A stretch of DNA of 46,316 bases from Streptomyces sp. Isolate_45 (lineage in GTDB: Bacteria; Actinomycetota; Actinomycetes; Streptomycetales; Streptomycetaceae). Shown here one piece after another: positions 1 to 7,968 of the stretch (position 1 is its first letter; each line of letters starts with the position of its first letter). Under the pieces are notes generated by a model. It saw only the letters and a program-made list of their open reading frames with translations, searched no databases and was not told the origin of the DNA. The DNA is taken from assembly GCF_024721315.2 (NCBI RefSeq), contig NZ_JANFAK020000059.1:1-46316 (forward strand), given 5' to 3'. The translations under genes and the position numbers were made by a program.

Positions 1-1
1 C

Positions 2-1027
2 CACGCGGGCGCGCTGGCCGGGTTCACGGTCGCGACGGCCGCGCTGGCGGTGCTACTGGGGCGCGCCCCCTGGCCGGCGGTGCTGGCCGTGGCGGTGCTC
101 GGGGGGACCTGCGGGCCGATGGTGACGGGCGGGCTGTCCAGCCTCGTCGCCTCCCTGGTGCCGGAGGGGCCGGGGCGGGACCGGGCGTACGGGTGGGACG
201 CGTCCACGTACAACGCCGCGGCGGTCACGGCGCCCGCCGCCGTCGGCACGATCACGGCCCTGGCCTCGGCCGGTCCCGCGATGGCCCTGCTGACCGCCTC
301 CGGCGCCCTGGCGGCGCTCCTGGCGGCGACCCTCCCGTACGAGGACCCCGGCGCGGCCCGGCCGCAGGACGGCCCCCGGGCCGGGCTGGGGGCGGGCCTC
401 GCCGCGCTGTGGCGGGTCCGGGAGCTGCGGGCGGTCACCTCGGCGACGACCCTGGCCTTCGTCGGCGTCGGGGCGCTGACCACCGGCTCGGTGCTGCTGG
501 CCGCGGAGCTCGGCAGCCCTGGCGCGGGCGGGGTCCTGATGACGGCCTTCGCGGTGGGGGCACTGACCGGCTCGCTGACCCTGGGCCGGATCACCTCCGT
601 GGCACCGGGCCGGCTGGCCCGCTGGGCGATGGCGGGGACCGGGGCGGCCCTGGCGGCGGCCGCGTTCACCCCGTCGGTGCCCGTGACGGCCGCGCTGTTC
701 GCGGTGGCCGGGGTGTGCGACGGGCCGCTCCTGACGGCGACGCTGCGGATCCGTTCGCGGTACGCGCCGGACGGGCTGCGGGCACAGGTCTTCACCCTGG
801 GGGCGGGACTGAAGCTGACGGCGGCCTCGGCGGGCGCCGCCCTCGTGGGGCTGACGGCCGCCGCCCCGGCCTGGACGCTGCTGCTCGGGATCGCGGCGCT
901 CCAGCTGGCGGCCGCCACCCTGCACCTACTGGTGGGGGCCCGTGGACCCGTACCTGAGCCGGTTACAGAGATGTCGGCAGGTTCCGCCACAGCCGCGTCC
1001 GGTCGGGGGACTCCCGGAGCGCCCTGA
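2..1027 (+). CDS. MFS transporter, 5' end outside the window
   Basis: The reading frame is open from the left edge, so the start lies upstream and about 341 residues are visible. The protein is almost entirely hydrophobic, with repeated Gly/Ala/Leu-rich membrane segments separated by short basic loops, for example GSLTLGRITSVAPGRLARWA in the middle. This is the pattern of the major facilitator superfamily, probably a drug or metabolite exporter in the cytoplasmic membrane. The substrate cannot be read from the sequence. The last 20 or so residues are Ser/Thr/Gly-rich and lie beyond the last membrane segment. The 3' end overlaps the end of the opposite-strand transglutaminase-like gene by 65 bp. 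Confidence 0.75.
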   Translation, partial: HAGALAGFTVATAALAVLLGRAPWPAVLAVAVLGGTCGPMVTGGLSSLVASLVPEGPGRDRAYGWDASTYNAAAVTAPAAVGTITALASAGPAMALLTASGALAALLAATLPYEDPGAARPQDGPRAGLGAGLAALWRVRELRAVTSATTLAFVGVGALTTGSVLLAAELGSPGAGGVLMTAFAVGALTGSLTLGRITSVAPGRLARWAMAGTGAALAAAAFTPSVPVTAALFAVAGVCDGPLLTATLRIRSRYAPDGLRAQVFTLGAGLKLTAASAGAALVGLTAAAPAWTLLLGIAALQLAAATLHLLVGARGPVPEPVTEMSAGSATAASGRGTPGAP

Positions 1028-1562
1028 GGGCGGCCGGGTGCGGGGCGGCGTACAGCTCGGGGTAGTCGCTCTCGCCGAGTTCCGGGCGCACGGGGAAGGC
1101 GAGCCACTCCCGGTCCAGGTCGAAGCGGGCGTCGACGCCGGGCCTGTTGCCGCGGGCGTCGAGCCGGGACCAGCGGGAGCTGCCGGGCAGTCGCAGGGCG
1201 ATCAGGCCGTGGATCATGTGCGCGGCGCCGTCGTCGGCGAGGAGGCGCTGGTAGCAAAGGGCCGCGGGAATGCCCCGGGCGCGCAGGAGCGCGGCGAGGG
1301 CGTGGGACTTGGCCAGGCAGATGCCGTTGCGCGTGCGCAGCGTGTCGGAGGCCCTCCAGGTGACGCGCTCGTCACCGGTGTCGGCGGAATGCCCGACGGT
1401 GTCGCGGACGAACCCGAAGGCCACTTCGGCGTAGGCCCGGTCGTTCCCGGTGGCCGTCCAGAGGGCGTCGGCGGTCTCCAGTACGAAGGGGTGGTCGTGG
1501 TCTACGACCTCGTCCGCGACCAGATAGGCGTCGAGGTCGGCGTGCTCCTGGATCATTTCCAT
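963..1562 (-). CDS. Transglutaminase-like cysteine peptidase family protein
   Basis: This 199-residue soluble protein has a transglutaminase-like core. The likely catalytic cysteine is in NGICLAKSHAL (about residue 80), the histidine in HMIHGLIAL (about 118) and the aspartate in RLDARGN (about 133), giving the Cys-His-Asp order of the fold. Proteins of this type may act as proteases, amidases or cross-linkers, and nothing here fixes a substrate. It has no signal peptide, so a cytoplasmic role is likely. The start ATG has only a weak ribosome site, and an ATG two codons further in is possible. It lies 60 bp after the threonine aldolase gene on the same strand. The gap is unusually AT-rich and contains a small palindrome, so it may have its own promoter. 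Confidence 0.75.
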   Translation of the reverse strand: MEMIQEHADLDAYLVADEVVDHDHPFVLETADALWTATGNDRAYAEVAFGFVRDTVGHSADTGDERVTWRASDTLRTRNGICLAKSHALAALLRARGIPAALCYQRLLADDGAAHMIHGLIALRLPGSSRWSRLDARGNRPGVDARFDLDREWLAFPVRPELGESDYPELYAAPHPAALRALRESPDRTRLWRNLPTSL

Positions 1563-1579
1563 GATCCAGGAGCATACCT

Positions 1580-1595
1580 ATGCGCTATCGCGCAT
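1580..1595. promoter_or_regulatory. Small palindrome in the AT-rich gap before the transglutaminase-like gene
   Basis: ATGCGC-tatc-GCGCAT is a perfect 6-bp inverted repeat, set 17 bp upstream of the start codon and flanked by two CCTATCG/CCTATG-like copies. The gap (1563-1622) is far more AT-rich than its surroundings. It may be an operator or part of a promoter. No regulator can be named. Confidence 0.3.
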
Positions 1596-1622
1596 GCCTA
1601 TCGATTTAGCGGTGGGCCGGAT

Positions 1623-2684
1623 TCAGCGCGCCAGCTCTTCCTTCAGCGCCTGGAGGAAGCCGTCCACGTCCTCTTCCTGGGTGTCGAAACCACACATCCA
1701 GCGGACGTCGCCGGCGGCCTCGTCCCAGAAGTAGAAGCGGTAGCGCTCCTGGAGCCGTCGGGTGACCTCGTGCGGAAGCCGGGCGAACACCGCGTTCGCC
1801 TGCACCGGGTAGAGGATCTCCACCCCGTCGGTCTCCCGCACGCCGGCCGCGAGCCGCTGCGCCATGGCGTTGCCGTGGCGGGCGTTGCGCAGCCACAGGT
1901 CCTTGGCGAGCAGCGCCTCCAGTTGGACGGAGACGAAGCGCATCTTGGACGCGAGCTGCATCGACATCTTGCGGATGTGCTTCATCTTCCGGACGGCGTC
2001 CGGGTTCAGCACGACCACGGCCTCGCCGAACATCATGCCGTTCTTGGTGCCGCCGTACGAGAGCACGTCCACGCCGACCGTGTTCGTGAAGGTGCGCATC
2101 GGCACGTCGAGCGAGGCCGCGGCGTTGGCTATGCGGGCGCCGTCGAGGTGCACCTTCATGCCGAGGCCGTGGGCGTGCTCGCAGATCGCCTTGATCTCGT
2201 CCGGCGTGTAGACCGTGCCGAGTTCGGTGTTCTGGGTGATCGAGACGACCTGCGGCATGGCCCGGTGCTCGTCGTCGAAGCCCCAGGCCTCCTGGTCGAT
2301 CAGCTCGGGCGTGAGCTTGCCGTCCGGCGTGGGAACGGCGAGCAGCTTGAGGCCGGCCATGCGCTCGGGGGCGCCGCCCTCGTCCACGTTGATGTGGGCG
2401 GACTTGGCGCAGATCACGGCGCCCCACCGGTCGGTCATGGCCTGGAGGGCGACGACGTTGGCGCCCGTGCCGTTGAAGACCGGGAAGGTTTCGGCGTACG
2501 GCCCGAAGTGGCTGCGGAAGATCTTCTGCAGGTTCTCGGTGTACTCGTCCTCGCCGTACGAGACCTGGTGGCCGCCGTTGGCGAGGGCGAGGGCCGCGAG
2601 GACCTCCGGGTGCACCCCGGCGTAGTTGTCGCTCGCGAACCCGCGTACCGCGGGGTCGTGGTGGCGCCGCGCGTCGGTCTTCAC
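1623..2684 (-). CDS. Low-specificity L-threonine aldolase (PLP-dependent)
   Basis: The 353-residue protein has the beta-eliminating lyase fold of L-threonine aldolases, which cleave threonine or allo-threonine to glycine and acetaldehyde. The N-terminal signature GFASDNYAGVHPEVL, the central HLDGARIANAA (cofactor-binding aspartate) and the Schiff-base lysine in SYGGTKNG are all present. Length is normal for the family. I chose GTG at 2684 because GAGG lies 9 nt upstream. A GTG at 2699 would instead overlap the SDR stop as GTGA and cannot be excluded. It is the third gene of a tight DUF6421-SDR-aldolase series and is probably co-transcribed. Function is well supported; substrate preference is not visible. 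Confidence 0.9.
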   Translation of the reverse strand: MKTDARRHHDPAVRGFASDNYAGVHPEVLAALALANGGHQVSYGEDEYTENLQKIFRSHFGPYAETFPVFNGTGANVVALQAMTDRWGAVICAKSAHINVDEGGAPERMAGLKLLAVPTPDGKLTPELIDQEAWGFDDEHRAMPQVVSITQNTELGTVYTPDEIKAICEHAHGLGMKVHLDGARIANAAASLDVPMRTFTNTVGVDVLSYGGTKNGMMFGEAVVVLNPDAVRKMKHIRKMSMQLASKMRFVSVQLEALLAKDLWLRNARHGNAMAQRLAAGVRETDGVEILYPVQANAVFARLPHEVTRRLQERYRFYFWDEAAGDVRWMCGFDTQEEDVDGFLQALKEELAR

Positions 2685-2695
2685 CGCATCGGTCC

Positions 2696-3457
2696 TCACG
2701 GTTGCGGAGTGAGCCACAGACGCTGTCCGTTCACCTCGGAGGCGGGCCGCTCCCACACGCCGGCGATGGCCTCGGCCAGCTCCGCGACGTCGGTGAAGCC
2801 CGCGAACTTCGCATTGGGGCGCTCCGCGCGCATCGCGTCGTGCACCAGTGCCTTGATGACCAGGATCGCAGCCGCGGCGTGCGGGCCGTCCTCGCCCCCC
2901 GCCTTGCGGAAGGAGTCCGCCATGGCCAGGGTCCAGGCCTCGGCGGCCGCCTTGCCCGCGTTGTACGCGGCGTTGTTGGCGACCGGCTTGTGCGCGCCGG
3001 ACTGGCTGATCAGCACGTATCGGCCGCGATCGCTGCGCAGCAGGCCGTCGTGGAAGGCGAGCGAGGTGTGCTGGACGGTGCGGATGAGGAGCTTCTCCAG
3101 GAAGTCCCAGTCCGCGAGGTCCACGTCGGTGAACGTCTTGCTGCCGCGCCAGCCGCCGACCAGGTGAACGACGCCGTCGAGGCGGCCGAACTCCTTCTCG
3201 GTGTCCTCGGCCCACGCCTTGGTGGCTTCGAGGTCGAGCAGGTCGACGGTGTCACCGGTGATGGTGGCGCCGCCGTGGGCGTAGCGGGCCGCGTCGACGG
3301 CCTCGGCGAGGCGCGCCGGATCGGCGTCGGACGCCACGACGATCGCGCCCGCCTCCGCGAGGCGGAGCAGCGTGGCGCGTCCGGCGGGGCCGCCGGCTCC
3401 CGCCACCGCGACCACCGCTCCATGGAGCTTGCCGTTGCCGTTCACGGAGCCGTTCAT
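2696..3457 (-). CDS. SDR family NAD(P)-dependent oxidoreductase
   Basis: This 253-residue short-chain dehydrogenase has the nucleotide-binding glycine motif in VAVAGAGGPAGRA near residue 18. Further on come VHLVGGW at the NAG-equivalent position, LISQSG (catalytic Ser) and an AYNAGKAA box giving the Tyr-x3-Lys pair. All four SDR landmarks are therefore in order and it should be active. The substrate is unknown. The ATG at 3457 has a perfect AGGAGG at 8 nt; an ATG ten codons upstream overlaps the DUF6421 stop as ATGA but lacks that site. It sits between DUF6421 and threonine aldolase with gaps under 30 bp, so all three are probably one operon. Confidence 0.88.
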   Translation of the reverse strand: MNGSVNGNGKLHGAVVAVAGAGGPAGRATLLRLAEAGAIVVASDADPARLAEAVDAARYAHGGATITGDTVDLLDLEATKAWAEDTEKEFGRLDGVVHLVGGWRGSKTFTDVDLADWDFLEKLLIRTVQHTSLAFHDGLLRSDRGRYVLISQSGAHKPVANNAAYNAGKAAAEAWTLAMADSFRKAGGEDGPHAAAAILVIKALVHDAMRAERPNAKFAGFTDVAELAEAIAGVWERPASEVNGQRLWLTPQP

Positions 3458-3483
3458 CTGTGCAGCCTCCTGCGGAGCGGTGC

Positions 3484-4890
3484 TCATGCGGCGGCCCGGC
3501 CGGCCGTCTCGGCGTTCAGGGCGGTGATGCCCTTCGTGGAGGCGATCACGCCCTTGAGCTTCTTGGCGAGGGCCTCGTAGAACATGCTGAGCGGAAACTC
3601 GTCCGGAAGCACGTCGTCCACGAGCTTGCGCGGCGGCTGCGTCGTGTCGAGGGCGTCGGCGCCCTTGGCCCACTTGGATCCCGGGTGCGGGGCCAGGTAG
3701 GTGGAGACGAGCTCGTACGCCTTGAACCAGTGGACGAGCTTCGGGCGGTCGATGCCGGCCCGGTAGAGGTCCTCGATCTCGGCGCAGAGCTGGTTGGTGA
3801 CCTGCGGGGCGCGCATCCAGTCGATCTTCAGCTTGTTGTCCGTCCAGCGCACGACGTCGTGCTTGTGGAGGTACGCGAAGAGCAGCTGGCCGCCGAGTCC
3901 GTCGTAGTTGCGGTTGCGGTCGCCGGAGACCGGGAAGCGGAACATCCGGTCGAAGAGGACGGCGTACTGCACGTCACGGCCGTGCTCGTTGCCCTCGGAC
4001 TCCAGCTTCACGGCCTCCTTGAAGGCGGTGAGATCGCAGCGCAGTTCTTCCAGGCCGTACATCCAGAACGGCTGGCGCTGCTTGATCATGAAGGGGTCGA
4101 ACGGCAGGTCGCCGTGGCTGTGGGTGCGGTCGTGGACCATGTCCCACAGGACGAAGGCCTTCTCGCAGCGCTCCTGGTCCTCGACCATGGCGGCGATGTC
4201 CTCGGGAAGCTCGATGCCGAGGATGTCCACTGCGGCGGCGGTCACCTTGCGGTAGCGCGCGGCCTCGCGGTCGCAGAAGATGCCGCCCCAGGTGAAGCGC
4301 TCGGGGGCCTCGCGCACGGCGATGGTCTCCGGGAAGAGGACGGCGGAGTTCGTGTCGTAACCCGGGGTGAAGTCCTCGAAGGTGATGCCGAGGAAGAGCG
4401 GGTTGTCGTAGCGCGTGCGCTCCAGCTCGGCGAGCCACTCGGGCCACACCATCCTGAGCGCGACGGCCTCCAGGTTGCGGTCCGGGTTGCCGTTCTGCGT
4501 GTACATCGGGAAGACCACGAGGTGCTGGAGCCCGTCGGCGCGCTCGGCGGCCGGCTGGAAGGCCAGCAGGGAGTCGAGGAAGTCCGGTACGCGGAAGTCG
4601 TCGGCGGCCCACTTGCGCAGGTCGGCCACCAGGGCCTCGTGGTACGCGGTGGCGTGCGGGAGCAGCGGCGACAGCGTCTCGACGGCGGTGATCACGCGCT
4701 CGACGGCGGCCAGGACGGTGGCGCGGGCGTGCGCGCCCTCCGCCTCGAAGTCGATGGAGCCGTCCGCGCTCTGCCACGGACGGATCTCCTCCACGGCGGC
4801 CTTGAGCTCGGGCCACGCCGGGTGGTCGACCACCCGCGCGCCAGCGGTTATCACGGCACCGCCGGCACCCGGCACAAGAGTTTCCGTCAT
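3484..4890 (-). CDS. DUF6421 family protein
   Basis: I recognise this 468-residue protein as the conserved actinobacterial family DUF6421, whose biochemical role is unknown to me. It is soluble, with no signal peptide or membrane segment. The most striking stretch is WDMVHDRTHSHGDLPFDP (around residues 240-260), with several His and Asp residues that could bind a metal. Another conserved-looking stretch is FPMYTQNGNPDRN near residue 130. GGAGG lies 7 nt before the chosen ATG; an upstream ATG gives a nine-residue extension without a good site. The following SDR and threonine aldolase genes are packed behind it, suggesting a shared pathway. An AT-rich palindrome 72-92 bp upstream may control the operon. 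Confidence 0.85.
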   Translation of the reverse strand: MTETLVPGAGGAVITAGARVVDHPAWPELKAAVEEIRPWQSADGSIDFEAEGAHARATVLAAVERVITAVETLSPLLPHATAYHEALVADLRKWAADDFRVPDFLDSLLAFQPAAERADGLQHLVVFPMYTQNGNPDRNLEAVALRMVWPEWLAELERTRYDNPLFLGITFEDFTPGYDTNSAVLFPETIAVREAPERFTWGGIFCDREAARYRKVTAAAVDILGIELPEDIAAMVEDQERCEKAFVLWDMVHDRTHSHGDLPFDPFMIKQRQPFWMYGLEELRCDLTAFKEAVKLESEGNEHGRDVQYAVLFDRMFRFPVSGDRNRNYDGLGGQLLFAYLHKHDVVRWTDNKLKIDWMRAPQVTNQLCAEIEDLYRAGIDRPKLVHWFKAYELVSTYLAPHPGSKWAKGADALDTTQPPRKLVDDVLPDEFPLSMFYEALAKKLKGVIASTKGITALNAETAGRAAA

Positions 4891-4961
4891 GTCACTTCCT
4901 CCACAGGAGAACCTCACGTCGGCACAGGGTAGGCATGGGAGGCTCTCCCGCTCAAGAGGAA

Positions 4962-4982
4962 ACTCAGGAAATTATCCTGCGT
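4962..4982. promoter_or_regulatory. Imperfect 21-bp palindrome upstream of the DUF6421 operon
   Basis: Arms AC-t-CAGGA and TCCTG-c-GT are symmetric around an AATTA core, with eight of ten base pairs matching. The element lies in the 140-bp gap between the LLM oxidoreductase and DUF6421 genes and is much more AT-rich than the surroundings. It is a plausible operator or part of the promoter; the regulator is unknown. Confidence 0.45.
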
Positions 4983-5030
4983 CACCCCCTTCCCTGCCGG
5001 AATTCTTCCCGTCACCGAGCATGGAGGCCA

Positions 5031-6209
5031 TTATTCCGCATCTTTCGACCCGAGTCCGCGCAGCGGTGCGTGTCCCTCCGTTCGCGCTCCGCGACCGGCG
5101 AAGTGCGGAATGACCTTTTCACCCCACTGTCGGATGGTTTCCATGCACGCCTCCTGTGGCACGGTGCCCATCTGGATCAGGCACATCACCTCGTCCGCGC
5201 CGGCGGCCTCCAGTCGTTCCACGTAGGCGATGGCGTCGTCCGCGCCGCCGTAGGCGTGGTCGGGGTTGAAAGTCGCCGTCGCCGTGGGCCGGACGGGGAT
5301 GTCCAGCTCGTGCAGCCGCGCCACGACCTGCTCGGCGGCCCGGCGCATCCCGGCCTCCTCGTCGGCACCCGCCACCACCGCCTCGTCCGGAACGCCGGCG
5401 CCGCCGTACCAGTGCCCGATGGACTGCGCGAAGAACCGCTGCCCGCGGATCCCGACGCGACGGGCCTCCTCCGGGTCCTCCAGCACGATCGTCGGGCAGA
5501 GCACCGAGAAGTGGTCGTTGACCACGGTGGACACGAAGGCGCTCCCGTCCCGGCCCGCGATCGCCGCGTCGTAGACGGCGCGCATCCCGGCGATCGACTC
5601 CGGCCCCGCGAAGCCCATCACCAGCGCCCCGATCCCCAGCTCGGCCGCCCGCACCAGCGTCTCCCCCCGGCTGCACGCCAGGAACAGCGGCGGATGGGGG
5701 GTCTGCGCCGGGCGGGGCAGGATCGGGTGCGGCGCGATGTCGAGCAGCTCGCCGTGGTACTCCAACTCCTCCTCCTGCCAGGCCCGCCCGATGATCCGCA
5801 GCGCCTCCTCGACCTCGGCGGTGGTCCGCTCCCGGTCGACGCCGCACAGCGAGGTCTCCTGCTCCGTCCCGCCCCGGCCGGCCCCGAGGTCGAGCCGGCC
5901 GCCGGACAGCAGGTCGAGCATGGCCGCGCGCTCGGCGACCCGGACCGGGTGGTTGAAGTTGAACGGCATGCACACGACCCCGTGCCCGATGCGTATGGTG
6001 TGCGTCCGGGCCGCTACCCACGTCAAGAAGATCTCCGGTGCGCTCATGTGGGCGTACCACTTCAGCGAGTGGTGCTCAACGGCCCAGATCCGGTCGAATC
6101 CCATGCGTTCGGCCAGTACTGCCTGCTCGACGCAGTCGCGGATGACCTGGTGCTCCCGCTCCACGGTCGGGTCGGCCAGCTGAGCTTCGAAGATCACGGA
6201 GAATTTCAC
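5031..6209 (-). CDS. LLM-class flavin-dependent oxidoreductase
   Basis: The 392-residue protein belongs to the bacterial luciferase-like monooxygenase superfamily, a TIM barrel using reduced FMN or F420. Visible landmarks are MGFDRIWAVEHH near residue 45, IRIGHGVVCMPFNFNHPVRV near 85, LSGGRLDLGAGRG near 115 and the FLACSRGETL loop after 175. The substrate is unknown. The GTG start at 6209 (VKFSVIFEAQ) has GGAGG about 6 nt upstream and gives the N-terminus expected for the family. It is divergent from the padR gene with only 49 bp between starts, so that PadR protein is the obvious candidate regulator. Confidence 0.88.
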   Translation of the reverse strand: MKFSVIFEAQLADPTVEREHQVIRDCVEQAVLAERMGFDRIWAVEHHSLKWYAHMSAPEIFLTWVAARTHTIRIGHGVVCMPFNFNHPVRVAERAAMLDLLSGGRLDLGAGRGGTEQETSLCGVDRERTTAEVEEALRIIGRAWQEEELEYHGELLDIAPHPILPRPAQTPHPPLFLACSRGETLVRAAELGIGALVMGFAGPESIAGMRAVYDAAIAGRDGSAFVSTVVNDHFSVLCPTIVLEDPEEARRVGIRGQRFFAQSIGHWYGGAGVPDEAVVAGADEEAGMRRAAEQVVARLHELDIPVRPTATATFNPDHAYGGADDAIAYVERLEAAGADEVMCLIQMGTVPQEACMETIRQWGEKVIPHFAGRGARTEGHAPLRGLGSKDAE

Positions 6210-6258
6210 GATGCCTCCAGGGTTGCGTCCCGTGCCCGGTCTCACTTCGATTCGGAAT

Positions 6259-6906
6259 ATGACTAGTAGTCAGGAACCGAAGAAGCAAGACCTCCCGCCC
6301 ACCGCGTGGGCGGTGCTCGGCCTGCTGTCGTTCCCCGGCGAGCGCACCGGGTACGAGCTGAAGAAGTGGGCGGACTCCTCCCTCCGCTTCTTCTACTGGT
6401 CGCCCGCCATCAGCCAGATCTACGCGGAACTGCGGCGGCTGGAGGACCTGGGGTACGCGGTCTCCGTGCGCTCGGGACCCGAGGAGGCGCGCGCCAAGCG
6501 CCGCTACGCGATCACCGACGCGGGCCGCGAGGCCCTGACAGGATGGGCGGGCGACACCGCGCAGGCGGGCCCGCCGGTGCTCAAGCACGGACTGCTGCTG
6601 CGGATCTGGCTGGGGCACCTCGCGGAGCCCGAGCGGCTGCGCGCGATGGTGACGGACCACATGGAACGGACCCGGGCCGAACTGGCCGCCGTACGGGAGG
6701 CCATGGAGCACGCGGCGGACGTGGCGGAGTGGGCCTTCCCCACGCTGGTCCTGCGCTGGAGCGAACGCCAGCACCTGGCCGAACTGGAGCTGTCCGGTGC
6801 CCTGCTCGCCGATCTCGCGGAGGCGGCCCCGAAGGAAGCGGAAGAGCCCCGGCGAGGACGGGAAGCGCTGGAAGCACCGGCAGCACCGGGTCCGGCCGGG
6901 CCTTGA
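6259..6906 (+). CDS. PadR family transcriptional regulator
   Basis: This 215-residue protein has a PadR winged helix (WAVLGLLSFPGERTGYELKKWADSS, residues 15-40), followed by the ISQIYAELRRLEDLGYA recognition region and a wing with KRRYAITDAGREAL. The C-terminal half is a helical dimerisation domain (subfamily with Vir_act_alpha_C). The extreme C-terminus is low-complexity Ala/Pro/Gly. The start MTSSQEP has no clear ribosome site, so the transcript may be leaderless or nearly so. The first codons ATG ACT AGT AGT use T-ending codons that are rare here, because they form a 13-bp palindrome. It probably represses itself and the divergent LLM oxidoreductase. Confidence 0.85.
   Translation: MTSSQEPKKQDLPPTAWAVLGLLSFPGERTGYELKKWADSSLRFFYWSPAISQIYAELRRLEDLGYAVSVRSGPEEARAKRRYAITDAGREALTGWAGDTAQAGPPVLKHGLLLRIWLGHLAEPERLRAMVTDHMERTRAELAAVREAMEHAADVAEWAFPTLVLRWSERQHLAELELSGALLADLAEAAPKEAEEPRRGREALEAPAAPGPAGP
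6260..6272. promoter_or_regulatory. 13-bp palindrome over the padR start codon
   Basis: TGACTA-G-TAGTCA is a perfect inverted repeat beginning at the second base of the padR ATG. It is AT-rich in a GC-rich region and forces rare codons (ACT AGT AGT), which suggests selection on the DNA itself. It is a candidate autoregulatory operator for PadR, and it lies 51 bp from the divergent LLM gene start. Confidence 0.45.
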
Positions 6907-6909
6907 GAA

Positions 6910-6927
6910 CCCCTCCCCGGGGCGGGG
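6910..6927 (+). terminator. Possible hairpin after padR
   Basis: A GC-only self-complementary stretch (CCCCtCCCC/GGGGcGGGG) begins 4 nt after the padR stop. It has no T-tract and almost no loop, so termination is only a possibility. Confidence 0.25.
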
Positions 6928-7194
6928 GCAACCTGCGGAAGCGTGACCTCCGCCGCCCCCGCACGGCGGTCCGTCAAGCCGGTGGGGACGCGCCCACGCC
7001 CGGGTGACGCGGCGGGGCCGCACGCGCCCGCCCCGGCGCGCACGGCCCTGGCGGGAAGCGGCCGGACGGCCGATCCGGGCCCCCGCACGCCCGGTCCCTT
7101 CGCGGGCGGGGCGCATTAGCATGCGTCCTCACCGCGCGCGGCCGGTCGGGACCGCGACCGCGCGGGAGCCGCCGTCGACGGAAGCGAGAGAACC

Positions 7195-7878
7195 TTGACT
7201 TTCCTCACCATCGGTCATCGCGGGGTCATGGGTGTCGAACCGGAGAACACCCTGCGGTCGTTCGTCCGCGCGGAACGCTGCGGGATGGACGTCATCGCGC
7301 TGGACCTGCGCCTCAGCAAGGACGGCGCCCTCGTCGTCCTGCACGACGCGGAAGTGGACCGCACCACCGACGGCTCGGGCGCCGTCGCCGACCTGACCCT
7401 CGCCGAGCTGCGCGCCCTGGACGCCGGTCAGGGCGAGCGCCCGCCCCTCCCGGAGGAGGTGCTGGACGCCGTGGGGGTACCGCTGCGGATTTCGGTGCAC
7501 GACCAGCGGACCGGGGCCGCGCTCGCGGAGCTCCTGGTGCGCCGGGACCTGACCTCGCGGGTGGAGGTGGCCTCGCGCGACGGCGCGGTGCTCACCACCG
7601 TGGCCCATCTCGCGCCGGGCGTGCGGACGGTGCTGCACGCGGAGCGGCACGGGGCGGACGTCGTCGATCGGGCCCTGGCCGCGGGGGCGCGGACGCTCGA
7701 CCTCGACATCCGGCGCGTCACCCTGGAGACCGTCGAGGCGGCGCACGCGGCCGGACTGCGGGTGACGGGCTGGACGGTCGACACGCTGGACCGGCTGCGG
7801 CTGGCGCGGGCGCTGCAGCTGGACGGCGCCGTCACCGGCCTCCCGGAGATCCGCAGCACCGGCCGTTTCACGGCCTGA
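7195..7878 (+). CDS. Glycerophosphodiester phosphodiesterase-like protein, possibly inactive
   Basis: The 227-residue sequence begins TIGHRGVMGVEPENTL, which matches the start of GDPD TIM barrels, and continues to a C-terminal GWTVDTLDRLRLA typical of the family. Several expected acidic residues are changed, judging from my memory of the family. The usual E-x-D of strand 2 reads IALDL; the E-x-K of the next metal site is replaced around PLRISVHDQ; and the C-terminal TDYPE-like motif reads TGLPE. HRG and the VLHDAEVDRTTDG segment remain. It may be a pseudo-enzyme or have altered specificity. Start is TTG with a GAGAG-type site. It is a single gene between padR and a convergent GNAT gene. Confidence 0.75.
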   Translation: MTFLTIGHRGVMGVEPENTLRSFVRAERCGMDVIALDLRLSKDGALVVLHDAEVDRTTDGSGAVADLTLAELRALDAGQGERPPLPEEVLDAVGVPLRISVHDQRTGAALAELLVRRDLTSRVEVASRDGAVLTTVAHLAPGVRTVLHAERHGADVVDRALAAGARTLDLDIRRVTLETVEAAHAAGLRVTGWTVDTLDRLRLARALQLDGAVTGLPEIRSTGRFTA

Positions 7879-7968
7879 CCGAACGGCCGGGCCCACGGGG
7901 CGGGTTGCCCGCGGCGTACCGCCCGAGGGCCTACCGCCCCGGGCCCCACCGGGCCGGGGCGACTCGCC

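Noticed and set aside
942..3167. A long plus-strand open frame over the transglutaminase and aldolase genes
   Set aside because: It is antisense to two genes with intact motifs. Long spurious frames are expected in DNA with this GC content, and its protein has no recognisable domain.
7004..7198. A 64-codon frame between padR and the GDPD-like gene
   Set aside because: It is Arg/Pro-rich, has no ribosome site and overlaps the likely GDPD promoter.
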